NCBI RefSeq assembly: GCF_018691265.1
Contig: NW_024881282.1
Location: forward strand, 25,012,899 to 25,076,898
From: Tyto alba
Lineage: Eukaryota; Chordata; Aves; Strigiformes; Tytonidae
Direction: 5' to 3'
Length of the DNA: 64,000 nt
The translations under genes were made by a program, and so were the position numbers. The notes under the pieces are model-generated. The model was given only the letters and a program-made list of their open reading frames with translations, ran no database searches and was not told where the DNA came from. Numbering within the stretch: the first letter of the stretch is position 1; each line of letters opens with the position of its first letter. Below, piece by piece: positions 1 through 11,300 of this stretch.

Positions 1-1079
1 CAGAGAATTAAGAAATCACCGCCTGAATCTGAACCCCATAAAGCAAGATGAAAATAATGTCTCTGTTCAATGGATACCTAAAAGCTGGGACGCCTTTCGG
101 CAATCCCATTAAAGCCACCTTTCACTTACAGAGCCATGCATGTGAAAGAGCGTATTTGGGGCACAAGGCACAAGAGGGAAGAAAGGCTGTGGATCTAGAG
201 GGGGGGAGGAAAGTAAATATAGCGCATTTATAAATAACCTGAAAGATTTTCCTGAAAGGCATTCTGTGTGGAAGGAAATTACTCAAATGAACTCCTTGGA
301 TTAAGTGGAAGTGAAGGTAAAAGCAAAGCACCAGCATTATAAACTCAACAAGCAAAATAAACACACTCATCAAAAAATGTTTCTCTGATGTGTATATGAT
401 CTTTCATGGTTATAAGTGATCGGGGCATGGAACTCACCAAACAACTGGATCAAATGATTCAATAACGTCCCAGTAAGTTTACTGTCACGTAAAATCTTTT
501 TTCTGACACAAAAGATGAATACAAAATGGTTGACTTGAACAACTTCAAAACTATTTTAATTTGCAACAGCACAGGGATTCTGTAATGCCAGCCAATCCCA
601 TAATATCATATACCATTTAAAAGAAAAAAAAAAAAAAAAAAAAGATCACTTTGTATCCAAGTCTTTTGCTTCCCTCTTCCCCATCAACTCGTATTAGTTA
701 TTAGCTATTTTATAGACTAATTTAAAATATGCCCAAATCTGCCACTGATATTTCAGAGTACCTGTCAAACTGCAATCATTCACACTCAGGAAATCACACC
801 CTCAAAAAAAATAAAGACCGTAATTAGTATATCTGTCCAGCATGCAAATAACTTTTCTGGATATTTAATAAAAAGCCACAGAATTTATTCAACATAGATA
901 TGGTATCAAAAATATCACTGCTATCAAAGAAACCCTGGCATTTTGACAGGACTACTTGACATCTGCTGTTAATAAAAGAGGCTTTAGACTCTGCAAGCTT
1001 ACGTTCTGCGGTGAGCAACCAGCAGCACCACTCCGAAGCACACCATTTCCTTCGGAGGAAAAAAGGATGTATGACTTAC
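1..1079. other. AT-rich stretch, no gene recognised
   Basis: No frame here has coding character joined to convincing splice sites. The only structured element is a 20-base poly(A) run at 624-643, probably an old retroposon tail or slippage tract. A good minus-strand donor (GTAAGC) near 1004 has no usable exon behind it. If the candidate exon at 1080-1123 is real, this stretch would be its downstream intron. Confidence 0.4.
624..643. repeat. poly(A) tract
   Basis: Uninterrupted run of 20 A. No retroelement body is recognisable next to it, so it is either a slippage tract or the tail of an eroded retroposon. Confidence 0.9.
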
Positions 1080-1123
1080 TGGATAACTGATACATAAGGA
1101 AGGCACTCTGAGCTGGAAAGGTT
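1080..1123 (-). CDS. candidate small exon of gene B (weak)
   Basis: On the minus strand this 44-nt segment follows a good acceptor (pyrimidine-rich tract ending TTTGCAG) and precedes a strong donor (CCA|GTAAGTC). All three frames are open, so frame gives no support. In the phase left by the candidate exon at 2680-2626 it reads NLSSSECLPYVSVI. It would begin in phase 0 and end in phase 2. The case rests on the two strong splice sites and the phase match alone. A 44-nt match of this kind can arise by chance in a 64-kb window, so treat it as a hypothesis for RNA evidence to decide. Confidence 0.28.
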
Positions 1124-1965
1124 CTGCAAAGTATAAAGACTGAAAATCCTGCTGGTTCTTCATTCTAGTGATTTAATAATCTGCCAGGCTTTAATTAAAG
1201 TGACATATAGACAGCTCTAAAAGACGAAACCAGCAATCCACATGCAAAACTCAGTCACTTGATTAGCAGGTTTACTAGATCCTTTCATAAAGATGTGACA
1301 GAAAGAAAGAAAATCCTAGTTACTACTTCAAGGTAAAATTCTGCAGTCCAAAATGGGAAGTAATATTATGACACTCAGCAATGTCAGCCTTAAATTGAAG
1401 CTGCCTGGCCCCAGAAATGAGATCTTCAGTCTGGATTACACTTGCAAGTTCCTTAAAGAGTGTTAGTCAGCTGAGAATAATGGCAATATTAAAGTTATCC
1501 CATAGAAAACACTGCTGAGACCACCGTGTCAGAAATCCGATTTCTCTCAGAGGGTTGGCACCAATATTTGGTACAGGATTGAAACCTCTGTTGGATTTAG
1601 GTGCTTACGTTATATCTTCAGAGATGGACAACTGGGTTCATAATTTTCCTTTAAAATGCAGACACTGTGGACGTGTTTTTGGAGACCATGTTTAATGTAC
1701 AGCCTGAGCATTATTAGAGAAGTTACTCAGGGCATGGAAGACAGACCTTCTTGGCTGGATGGGATTCAGCCTCATACCCACTGCATAACAACGTGCTGGC
1801 CTCCTTGCCAGGTTAGAAAGTAAGAGAAAGGGGAAATTCTCGATTTCTTCCATCAAAGCTGAGGTATTGCACTGCAAACTATTCATGATGGATGGAGTAA
1901 AAGAAAGAACAGTAAACAGGTCCCCGCTCTGCAGTCAAGCAAGTCCACTGGCTCGTTCACAAGAA

Positions 1966-2490
1966 GCAGGTTGAGGGGGTGATTCCCCCCTCTGCTCCGC
2001 TCTGGGGAGACCCCCCTGCAGTGCTGGGGCCAGCTCGGGGGCCCCCAACAGCAGAAGGACCCGGAGCTGCTCGAGCGGGGCCAGAGGAGGCCACGGAGAT
2101 GCTGGGGGGGCTGGAGCAGCTCCCCTGGGAGGCCGGGCTGAGAGAGTTGGGGGGGTTCAGCCTGGAGAAGAGAAGGGTCGGGGGAGCCCTTCGAGTGGCC
2201 TCCCAGGGCTTAAAGGGGGGGCAGGAGAGGTGGGGGGGGACTCTGGGTCAGGGGGTGCAATGATAGGATGAGGGGTAATGGCTTTAAACTGAAGAAGGTA
2301 GATTTAGATTAGCTATAAGGAAGACTGTGAGCGTGGTGAGGTACTGGAGTGTGTTGCCCAGAGAGAATTTGTTCATGCCCCCTCCCTGGAAGCGTTCAAG
2401 GCCACGATGGATGGGGCTTTGAGCAAGCTGGTCTAGTGGAAGGTGTCCCTATCCTATGAAGTGGGGAAATGGTCCAGGTCCCCCCTTCTA
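1966..2490 (+). mobile_element. CR1 LINE 3' fragment, sense orientation
   Basis: The stretch carries the standard avian CR1 3' region in order: the block around GAGGCCACGGAGATGCTGG, the block GCTGAGAGAGTTGGGG followed by TTCAGCCTGGAGAAGAGAAG, then GATGAGGGGTAATGGCTTTA and TGGATGGGGCTTTGAGCAA. It is 5'-truncated, as is usual for CR1. The 3' end has decayed: the expected block leading to the terminal octamer-like repeat is replaced by unrelated sequence after about 2465. Internal indels include loss of part of the AAGTTCTTCACTGTGAGGG block. There is no intact reverse-transcriptase frame. The 94-codon open frame inside it is repeat-derived. Confidence 0.95.
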
Positions 2491-2625
2491 GACTTTTTAA
2501 TATTTGGGATAAGGAAACATTATTCAGAACTTAATGTTCTTATGCTGTTTTCATCATGGTATTTTCAAACAGTGTAAGACATTAAGAATACCCACGGCAG
2601 TGGCCAAGGCAATCTTGTTCCTCAC

Positions 2626-2680
2626 CTGAATGTTTGCTTCAGCGGGGGTATTTGTTACTGGACTGGACAGAGCACCCATG
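2626..2680 (-). CDS. candidate exon of gene B (moderate to weak)
   Basis: Minus-strand segment ending at a strong donor (ATTCAG|GTGAGGAAC). The frame that ends in phase 0 is open for more than 30 codons before the donor and reads SMGALSSPVTNTPAEANIQ, a plausible polar, Ser/Thr/Pro-rich linker. Two acceptors fit the same phase: TTTGGGTCCAG at 2681, giving 55 nt, or GCTCTGTCCAG at 2663, giving 37 nt. Both need two bases from the previous exon, which the candidate at 8396-8340 supplies (AG plus C or T gives Ser). It is not recognised as a known family. The nearby CR1 copy is unrelated. Confidence is limited because no homology can be tested here. Confidence 0.38.
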
Positions 2681-3128
2681 CTGGACCCAAAGCCCAGGGT
2701 ACATTTATAAGCCCTTGATCATCCACACTGTGTAACTGCTGGGTCACCCTTAGCTGTATTTTCAACTGCTTCTGTGAGCTCTCTACAAATTAAAACTTAG
2801 TATAGCTCAAGAGGTTGGGGACCACTCCCAAATGTCAGAATAGAGGTAGACTCTGATCTAGACCTGCTTCTTGCCACCCTGCAGAGTCCTTCAGCATCAT
2901 CTCTGTATCCTTTGTGCCCTTAAACACCTCCTCGTGCCATACTCCGTGGCGTGCAGCACGTCAGCTCCCTAAAATCTTCACCTCCTGGCTCTAACTTCAC
3001 ATATGCAACATTATAATTGAGTCACAGGACCCCAGGAGACCACAAAGAGCACAGTGGAGAGCCAGGGCCAAGTGCTGCAGGGGACTGACACACTCAGTTT
3101 GCTCTGCGGGGTCCCTCAGCACTCTCTT

Positions 3129-3352
3129 GTACACACCTGTCCTAAATAATTTAACCTATTTTCCCTGTGTTAGCTTATATAGTGACAGATGGCTACTTCA
3201 CATATCCTCAAATATAATAATGTTCCGTATTTTTGAAGCTGTACACACCTATCCTAAATAATTTAACCTATTTTCCCTGAGTTAGCTCATACAGTGACAG
3301 ATGGCTACTTCAGGTATCCTCAAATATAATAATGTTCCGTATTTTTGAAGCT
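3129..3352. repeat. tandem duplication, two copies of 112 bp
   Basis: Copy 1 is 3129-3240 and copy 2 is 3241-3352. Each begins GTACACACCT and ends TTTTTGAAGCT. By eye they differ at six positions, all substitutions with no indel. The 112-bp period is exact. The unit has no coding capacity and is not a repeat family I know. It looks like a local segmental slip duplication of moderate age. Confidence 0.95.
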
Positions 3353-4574
3353 GTACAAATATGTAAAAAATAATTAATATTGTTCCAGTTACTGCAAAAA
3401 AGATACGTAGTCCAAACACGTACCAGCTTACTTGGAATTAATGGGTACACATACCCCAGCAAAGCAGAGTTTTGGCTGGTTTTATAAATTAAAACTTGAT
3501 GCAGGTTGAAAGGATTTTTAATGCTTCTTCCCTTTACTAGTGTAGCTTCCTGAGATGTTTGCTGCTATCTAACTTGTACTTCCAGTGCGTTACTGAAAAT
3601 GAACCTAACTGGTCATAAATGTTTCCAGTTCTATAGAAGCACTGCAGAAACTGTGTTTCTATCGACATTTTAAACTTTTGACAATTCACCTTGTTTTCCT
3701 GAGAGCTATGTAAAGTTTCAAGGGGTTGCCAAGAAAATAATGCAAATGAAATAAACTGGGCTTCACTGTAGCCAACACGGAGAAGGTCTAATTTAGGGAT
3801 TCTAATTTATTTCTGTGCTTGAAACTGGCAGAATCATAGAAATTGTCTTTTTTCTGGTTACTCTGAGGATCTAGTATAACCTTTCAATCCTGTGCAAAGA
3901 AAACTGAACTCTCATATGTTATGACGATATTTCTAAAATGAGCTGAAGGAATTCAAGCATCGAGAAGAATCTGAAGGACACAGAAATGTCTTTTGAAAAG
4001 CCTAGACTTAATGTGCTGAGTTGTATTCTAAAAAGATTAAATACTGTAAATATTGCCTGCAGATAGAAAAGCATATTTAACCGTTATGCGCAGCTTTAAA
4101 GAACATTTAATGAACATCTGAAAATTATTTTCCTTAGTGTTTTAGTTGGCAAAATAAGACTAATATTTAAAATGCATTTTACTTTATTCTAAATATTTCT
4201 TTCTAATTTTACAACAAGATCGGTGCTGATTTGAAAAGCACTGACATAAAAAGAAAGATTTATTCAGTTGTTTTTTTCTGGTTGCTACAAATCTGTATGT
4301 ATTTTGTTGATGTGCTATTGACAAAAATCCAGAAAGTAATGTGGCTGTAGTTTTGTAATAGAAAACTGTTTGGAAACTATTTTACAGTGCAAGCTTTTGC
4401 ATGACTTATTACAGAAGAAGTTTTACAGTGAGTAGAGCAGGGCAATAATAAAGTCTGTAACAATGAAAACCATTTCAACAATGTTCAAAGTGAAATTAGA
4501 AGAAAACAAACCAAAAGAATAATGGTAAAGAAACGTAATTTTTAGTAACTGCAACTTATCATTCTTAACTAAAA

Positions 4575-4605
<31 letters not shown>

Positions 4606-7600
4606 TATTAGCAGACACAGGAGATTTTTACTTCTAGCAGCTGCTAATATGATGTCAGAATGTCAAGCAATTACGGCACTGGTGGTTATACCCAAATTTT
4701 TGTTGAGGAGGATTTGGTTCCAACACATGAAGAGCAGCAGCCACGTGCAGTGATTGTTAGGGTGTGCCTCTACGGTGTTTGTTACAATATTAAATCAGTC
4801 CGGTTGCCCGTTTTGCCATCAGACTGGAAGATGCCATTCGTGCCTGTGGCTCAAGCTGGCCATGCCTATTCATCTTGCACCAGCACTGGCACTCATCTTG
4901 ACAAATGGGAAACGAAAGCAGCAGAACATTAATTTTGTCCCCCAAAAGTTTCTGCTGTTTAATTTGTTGCTTTCATCACTAGACCTCCCTTACAGCTCCC
5001 ATTTCCTCTGTCTGACATATTTCTCTGATGTCAGTGCTTTGTTCAGTATTTTGTAACACCGGGGTTTTTGTTATCACCATTCTACATTACCTTTGCTTCT
5101 CCTGTGATTTCCTCTATGGGAGAATATGACACTTTTTGCTATTACATGGCAATCTTCACAGGTGAATTTTATCCTCTATCTTTCACAGCTCTGGCTCTGC
5201 CCTCACAGGACAGATGACTGACACTGCAAACGTTACAGGCAGTTTGAAGCAGAAGCCCTGAAGAGCTATCTACCCGGTCTCCTAAATTTGTCCCCAGTAC
5301 AACTAGTCAAAATTTGAACATGAAACTTTTCTGATTATTTAACGAATAGTGAAAAGACTCTGTGTTGAAAAAAGCCTCTTTGTTGCTGACTATGACATAC
5401 CACATAGGCAGGTATGCTCAGATACCACCATTCACGTTAGGGAAACAAATGTGGTTTGCAACTGATTCGTAAATCCCACAGAAGGACAAGAGTGATGAGA
5501 CAAGAATCAGTAGAAACAGTAAACTGGAGACTGCAATTATTGAGGAATTTTTCCACACCTTTTTTCCATTTAAAAATTAAAATGACAGAACTTTTCAACA
5601 AAGAAAGCAAATTATCAAATTAAAAAAAAATCAAATTATTGACATTGTTGCAATGTTACATTTTGATAGCTTTCAAAGAAAAAAATGCCTTTTCGTGTTT
5701 AAAATGTGTTTACTTTCACATTTAACTATTCTATTACATTAGATAAGAAATTCACAAAACCATTTTTACCTCATCTTGGCCTGTGATCTTGAACCAGATA
5801 AAGAAGAAATTTTACAAACTGACAAAACATTCCAAAGAACAGAAAAACTATTTCTATGTATATCTCTATTTCAAACCATGAAAAAAGGACGCAGAGGTAT
5901 CATAAGGTCGGATACCTTCTTCACCTTCAAATATTTTATTATACTTGTGATTTTGGAGGCTACTGGAATTAATTTAGAAAATAGCTCTGATTGGTTAAAA
6001 TTAAAATATTTTCTTTTTAGAAATGCAGATGCTTAAAAGTCCAGAATGTTACTTTGCTCTAACACATTCATTGCAACCTTCTTAAATTTTCAGGGATTCT
6101 AAGTTATGTCCATGGAAGTCCATGTTCTAACCAAAGCAAACTGTGACATCAGCTCATCCACTGTTTTGCCCTTTGTGGCCAGCTGGAGATACCTGAGAGA
6201 CAGATACAGATGTCCCACTGCAGAAACAAATGCCCCTCGTCCCTTCAAGGTGACCAGGGCAGCCAAACTGGTCTGGTCCCACCCACTAGTAAGTGGTAAT
6301 GGGTAATCATTTACACAAACTTTCCGTAGCCCTTCCCACTTTTGTGCTTTTAAACAGGCTTTTATAATAGTCAGTATTTTTAAATCTAATTAAAATCTAA
6401 CCTGACAGTTTGGTGTGGTGTTCTTGCACAGTCAGGAGCAAAGCAGGTGTGGGCAATCCCAAGCATTTAGCCAAGGAAACAGTTTGAGGAGCACATATCC
6501 AAGTCTGGTCTACCTGGCGTCCTGTACGTTCAGTTCATCCAATACCCACCCTCTGAGATCACTACCTTACGGGACACAGTTTTGCCACGTTTCAGCAAAT
6601 TTGGTTCTGATAAAAACAAAAAGATGTCCTCTTTATGATGCTTTTACCTTTGTCAGGACCCAGGAGCTCTTAGTCATTTTGAACTCTCAGCTGCAGTAGG
6701 ACTAACATCAACATGCTCAGAACTGTGTAAATATCAGCTAGTGTTCAGTCCTGCGTTTAAGATAAGCAGTTATGCTTCTGTATAAACAAAGAGATGAATC
6801 AAAACTGGAGATAATGTAGTTGTCACAGTATATGTGCGGGGGGTCGGATGGAAATGTGGTGGGGCAGAGGTGGGAGAAAGAAAGACAAAAAGAAGCGCGA
6901 TGACTGCCAAATGGAGATGGGCAAAAGTGAGAAGCAAGAACAGTCCCTGTTTTTTACAATCCTGGAACAATAGTGAGTCACACATTGCTATCTTTTTTTA
7001 CCCTCTTGAGTAGGAAGAAGTGCTGTATCTATTTTAAAGATAAAACAAAGTGGAAAAGGTACAAGAGGTCACACAACAACAAAGAGAGGCATGAAAGCTG
7101 GGAACTCTGCTATCCTGCTACGGGAAATGAGTGATTTCTAAAGCAAACAGCAGTTAGCAGTAATCCATGGCAGAACATGAAAACTAAGCCTTGCGAGCTC
7201 TGGCTAGAGCTATGGTGCTATTTTAGCTTGGCCCAGAGTAGCACTTAGCTGGGAATGAACTTCAAAACGCTATTAGCAGCAGTTTGTTTGTTTTCACTAT
7301 TGAGTGTCCTCAGAAACGTTTCATGATGGCTAGGCTCTAAGTGGGTATCAGGTATTCTCCTTCACAGTCAACAAAATGAATCATTGTAATATAACCTCAA
7401 GTGAAAATGCACTTTTCCCAGTAAACTGATGTATTAGCACTCACCTAAAATCTCGGTCAACATTTTATGCTTTTTGAGGAAAAACAAGAGGTTTGTTTAG
7501 TGGTCAGTTTTCAGTAAAACAGAAAGGAGGGATAAGTGAAGAATAAAGTATTTTATTCAAAAGAGTTACTGAAAGCTACAGAAGTTGTGCATAGCAGAAG

Positions 7601-8339
7601 CATTCTTCCTGAGAACATCTGTGGGAAAATGTTAGGTAGCATCTCTGCCTCTTCTAGTGTCCCAGCAAAGGCTGACGCCCTTAGGAGAAGCACAGGTGCT
7701 GACTGGTTTGAATCCTGTAATTACTTTACAGATTTTAATCTTCATAGGGCATTTTTGTTTTGGAAACCTGCCGTAAATCCTTTTCAATTTCTGATCAATT
7801 TTCTTTGACTGCCTGTGTGGTTTTGTCTTTGTTTATCAGTTTGCTTTTTTTGCCAGATGTAAAGAGAAATCTTTCCCATGCCTTCTTTTCCCATGCAAAT
7901 GATATGCTTTCCCTTTGGGAGGTTTCAAAATTCCCCCTTTCTAAGAAAGAACATAATGTCTTTCAGTATCACCAGCACTGGGTAAGATGATGCTGTCTAC
8001 TTCACCACATCCACAGCAAACTCACAGAAGACATTTCAGAAATGACCACTCCATTGCAAATTCTGGTGTAGCCCATAATAAGATGAACACTTAACTGTGA
8101 CATATATCAACTTATGTTGTTCGTTTTCAAAATGAACTCTTCAAGCCGTATAAATAAAGGACAATGCATTTGTGTGAAGGTTGTGAAGTTAATATTTTCA
8201 TAGAAAAGTAAACACTTCCCTTTGCAGTGGGGTTCACTGTCTCTTCTGCTGTCAATCAATGCCCAGATGCAATTCAGATAACTACCATGTAAACACCAAA
8301 GCAACTTCAAAGCCCTGTGTTCCCAGTCATTTGCCTTAC
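3353..8339. other. AT-rich, probably intronic stretch
   Basis: There is no recognised gene. It contains an A13 plus (TA)n microsatellite at 4571-4608. A plus-strand open frame at 4660-4932 has no resemblance to a known protein and no splice context. Other open frames here are short and compositionally ordinary. If gene B extends leftwards, this is intron between its candidate exons at 8396-8340 and 2680-2626. Confidence 0.4.
4571..4608. repeat. A-run followed by (TA)n microsatellite
   Basis: An A13 run passes directly into about twelve TA units. This is a simple-sequence tract and is likely to be length-polymorphic. Confidence 0.95.
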
Positions 8340-8396
8340 CTGCTGAGATTATGCAGAACAGTACGCCCACGGCAAGAAAAGTTGGGTGAATTTATG
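8340..8396 (-). CDS. candidate exon of gene B (moderate to weak)
   Basis: Minus-strand 57-nt segment between an acceptor ending CTCCTAATGCAG and a strong donor (TCAGCAG|GTAAGGC). One frame only is open across it and reads INSPNFSCRGRTVLHNLS. The other two contain stops. It keeps two CpGs (CGTGGGCG), unusual for the CpG-poor surroundings, which is mild support for constraint. It enters and leaves in phase 2. The leaving phase fits the candidate exon at 2680-2626, giving a split Ser codon. The entering phase fits either the 17.0-kb or the 29.8-kb candidate. No family is recognised. Confidence 0.4.
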
Positions 8397-11300
8397 CTGC
8401 ATTAGGAGCTGAGAACTCCTTATACACATGTGAACCAAGAACATGCGGGCTGTAATGCAGCAAAAGACCAACACACATTTGGTTTGAAATGATTTAAATT
8501 AAGCATGCCTGTTGCTAAGCATATGCTTAAACCCAATTATTTTTATACACTATCTGTGGTGTTGGGCCACATTTGACTTAACTCAGTCTGGAGGGACTGG
8601 AGCCAGAAGCCTTCACTACCACACACACATGGGATATGCATGAACCATATCCCCAAATGAATATATACACATATATATACACACACATATATATACGTGC
8701 CTCTGATTCATCCACCCTTTTAATTTTTTCCCTTCAGAAATTGCTGAGGTTCTGAGAGAGCAGAAATATGTGTGCCCATATAGTGAAGGTGCAGCTGGCT
8801 TAATCTGTGACCTCCAGCAAGTCAGTGCAGTGCTGACTGAACGAAGGAATGGGTGTTCTTCAGCTAGTCGTGAGCATCTCCAATCCTACAGCGACAGCTG
8901 GATTACTGCTGTCCAGACCAAACCGTTAATCAGCTCGGGCTCTACCTTCTGCATCTGTGTCACTACTAATATACATGTCCAGAGCCTAATCGAAAGCCAG
9001 AGGTAAAAGATGTTAGGGTATCCACAGCCACAACCATATTTTATCATTTATAACTTCCTGTCATACACATACCGTAAAATGTCTGTACAGAAGCATTAAC
9101 ATCTTGACTTTTCTGCATCATATCATCTTTAAATTATGGACAAAAGTCATAATGAGATAATTAGTTGCCTGCATGAATCATTCTCTTGCAACAGAAGAGA
9201 GCAGAGACTTGTTAGGGACTGGCTCAAAATCTCTCCCCCTCTCTGTCACTCACTCGTTGTCTCTCTCTCACATACACGCACGCATTCCTGCATAGCCTAA
9301 AGCAGCTTCAAACTCATTTAAATATATGTACTACTGACTCAAGCTATTTTAAAGCAAAAAAAGACATACTTTACTTCTTGAAATAGAATAAAATAACTAT
9401 ACTCCCACAGAGGGGTTTTAAAATTGGCATGTATTATTTCTCAGCTATCATGGACAGCCAAAACAAATATATTCACAGAACTATCTCCATAACTTATGCT
9501 TCTATATGATGAACTGATTTTATGCTTCTCTGCAATGCAGACAAGCATTTAATTTAAAAACAAATATTTTTTTTTTTTCTAACTAAGCACTATGACCTTC
9601 TTAAAAACATTCAAGGATCCTTTAGTGGAAAGCTCCACAATCTTCTCACTGTGTTACTGTCCTTGGTAGGTCAGTGCGATCTCTGAACTGAATTTATGAA
9701 TATATAATTTAAAAAAAAAAAGTGGTGTTAGTCAAGTTTCAGACAATTATAAGAAATATTTCATAACATTGCCTAACATTTATCAAAATATTTGTTGCAT
9801 AGTTTTTATACCACTTGCATGCATATCATGGACTACAACCCAATGCTTACAGAATTAATGAAGATTTTTCTATCACTTTGCATATCTTGTTGTCCTTAAT
9901 CACTGTGAGACAACTATCATCCTCTGTTTTCTGTTTCATAATTCAAATTAATGGCCACTGCTTGAAATTTGTTTTTACAGTTAGATTTAAGGCACTATTC
10001 ATCTTTTGAGAAGCACTGATTTGACAAAAAACACCATTGCTTTAGCTGGTCTTAAATCAAGGCAGATCTGATTTATATGAACTAAAAGTCAAGTCCAACA
10101 AGAATAAACTTTTGAAGTGAAAATTATTGCTGTCAACTCTGAAAATGGAAAAACCCAATAGTAAAGGATGCACCTACTGATCCACATCTATCCTCTGTGT
10201 AGTTTTACTCACTCAATCATAACAATTAAAAAGAATACTAACTCACAACACAGCACCTGAACTCAGGAAGCAGCTATTGCTATTCTGTTTTGAAAAATAT
10301 TTTCCTAATTGTTGTATTCTAAAGTTCCAGGAGGAATCTGAATGTAGACAATCTGAAAAAGGCTCCTCTGTGGCCAAAACCTACTAATTAATGCAAGAAG
10401 GGAATCTTAGCTTCTTATGTCTCTGGCTGGGCTTCTGGACTATTCTCAAAATGCACATCTGTCAACAACCTCGGTGATACCAGCTGCTGGAAAACTGGAT
10501 GCTGAGATGCCTCTCTCATTTTACAGTTTGAATTCTGTTTCAGCATGGAGATGTACATTTGATTAGTAATTGTTTTGTTCTATTATTGAGGGGGGGGGGT
10601 GTGATGATGGCCCTCCCAAGCGGTCATGGCCGTAAGACAAACAGCTCCCCACTCCTTGGGGACCTCCGTGCTGTACAGAGGACAACAGCTATCAGGGTCA
10701 CCTGGACACACAGATGGGGCAAAAGCTGCAGGACTTCCCACCAGAAACTCCATCTAAATAATCAGACTTGCTGGGGAGCAGTTTGGATGTAACTGAGATA
10801 GCCACAGTTCTGGAGACAACTGTGTGCAACAGTCGTGTGCAAGTGCTTATATTGCCTGAGCGTTAGTATGCTTTTGTGGTAGATGGTGGAAAACGACTGG
10901 ACTGGTATCAAATTATGCTTCCCTTTGCCACTTAAACCAAGGAAGTGGGTGGAAGAAGTTCTACCAAGACTTAGGTAGCTCTCCAAAGAATAAAAAAATA
11001 TAAAAAGAAAACAAATGAAAGAATAAAGATGTAACACACGCAGTTTGCTCTGCTGCATGTCTTGAATGTCTTCCCAAGGCCTGGAAGACAGCTTTGCTAG
11101 CAAGAGCGGCAGACAACAGAAGCATTAGCAGTGGATTATCAGAGCGGACTTTAGTGGACTAGATTCTCAGCTGTGGTATGTCCTAGGCAGATTGCCTAGA
11201 AGTCCCACAAGTTGGAGCAATCAGTTTGTACTTCCTGGGGTAATGACATGACACGACATGAAAAGAGAGACGCCACATTACAGTCAGCCTGCTCCCTGCA

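Noticed and set aside
1006..1033. 28-nt minus-strand segment in phase with the 1123-1080 candidate
   Set aside because: The acceptor is poor and the intron between would be only about 46 nt.
4660..4932. 90-codon plus-strand frame
   Set aside because: Reads somewhat protein-like, but there is no recognisable family, splice context or promoter, and overlapping frames are equally open.
7445..7470. 25-nt minus-strand segment with strong donor GTGAGTG
   Set aside because: Very short, and the acceptor is separated from its pyrimidine tract by an A-run.
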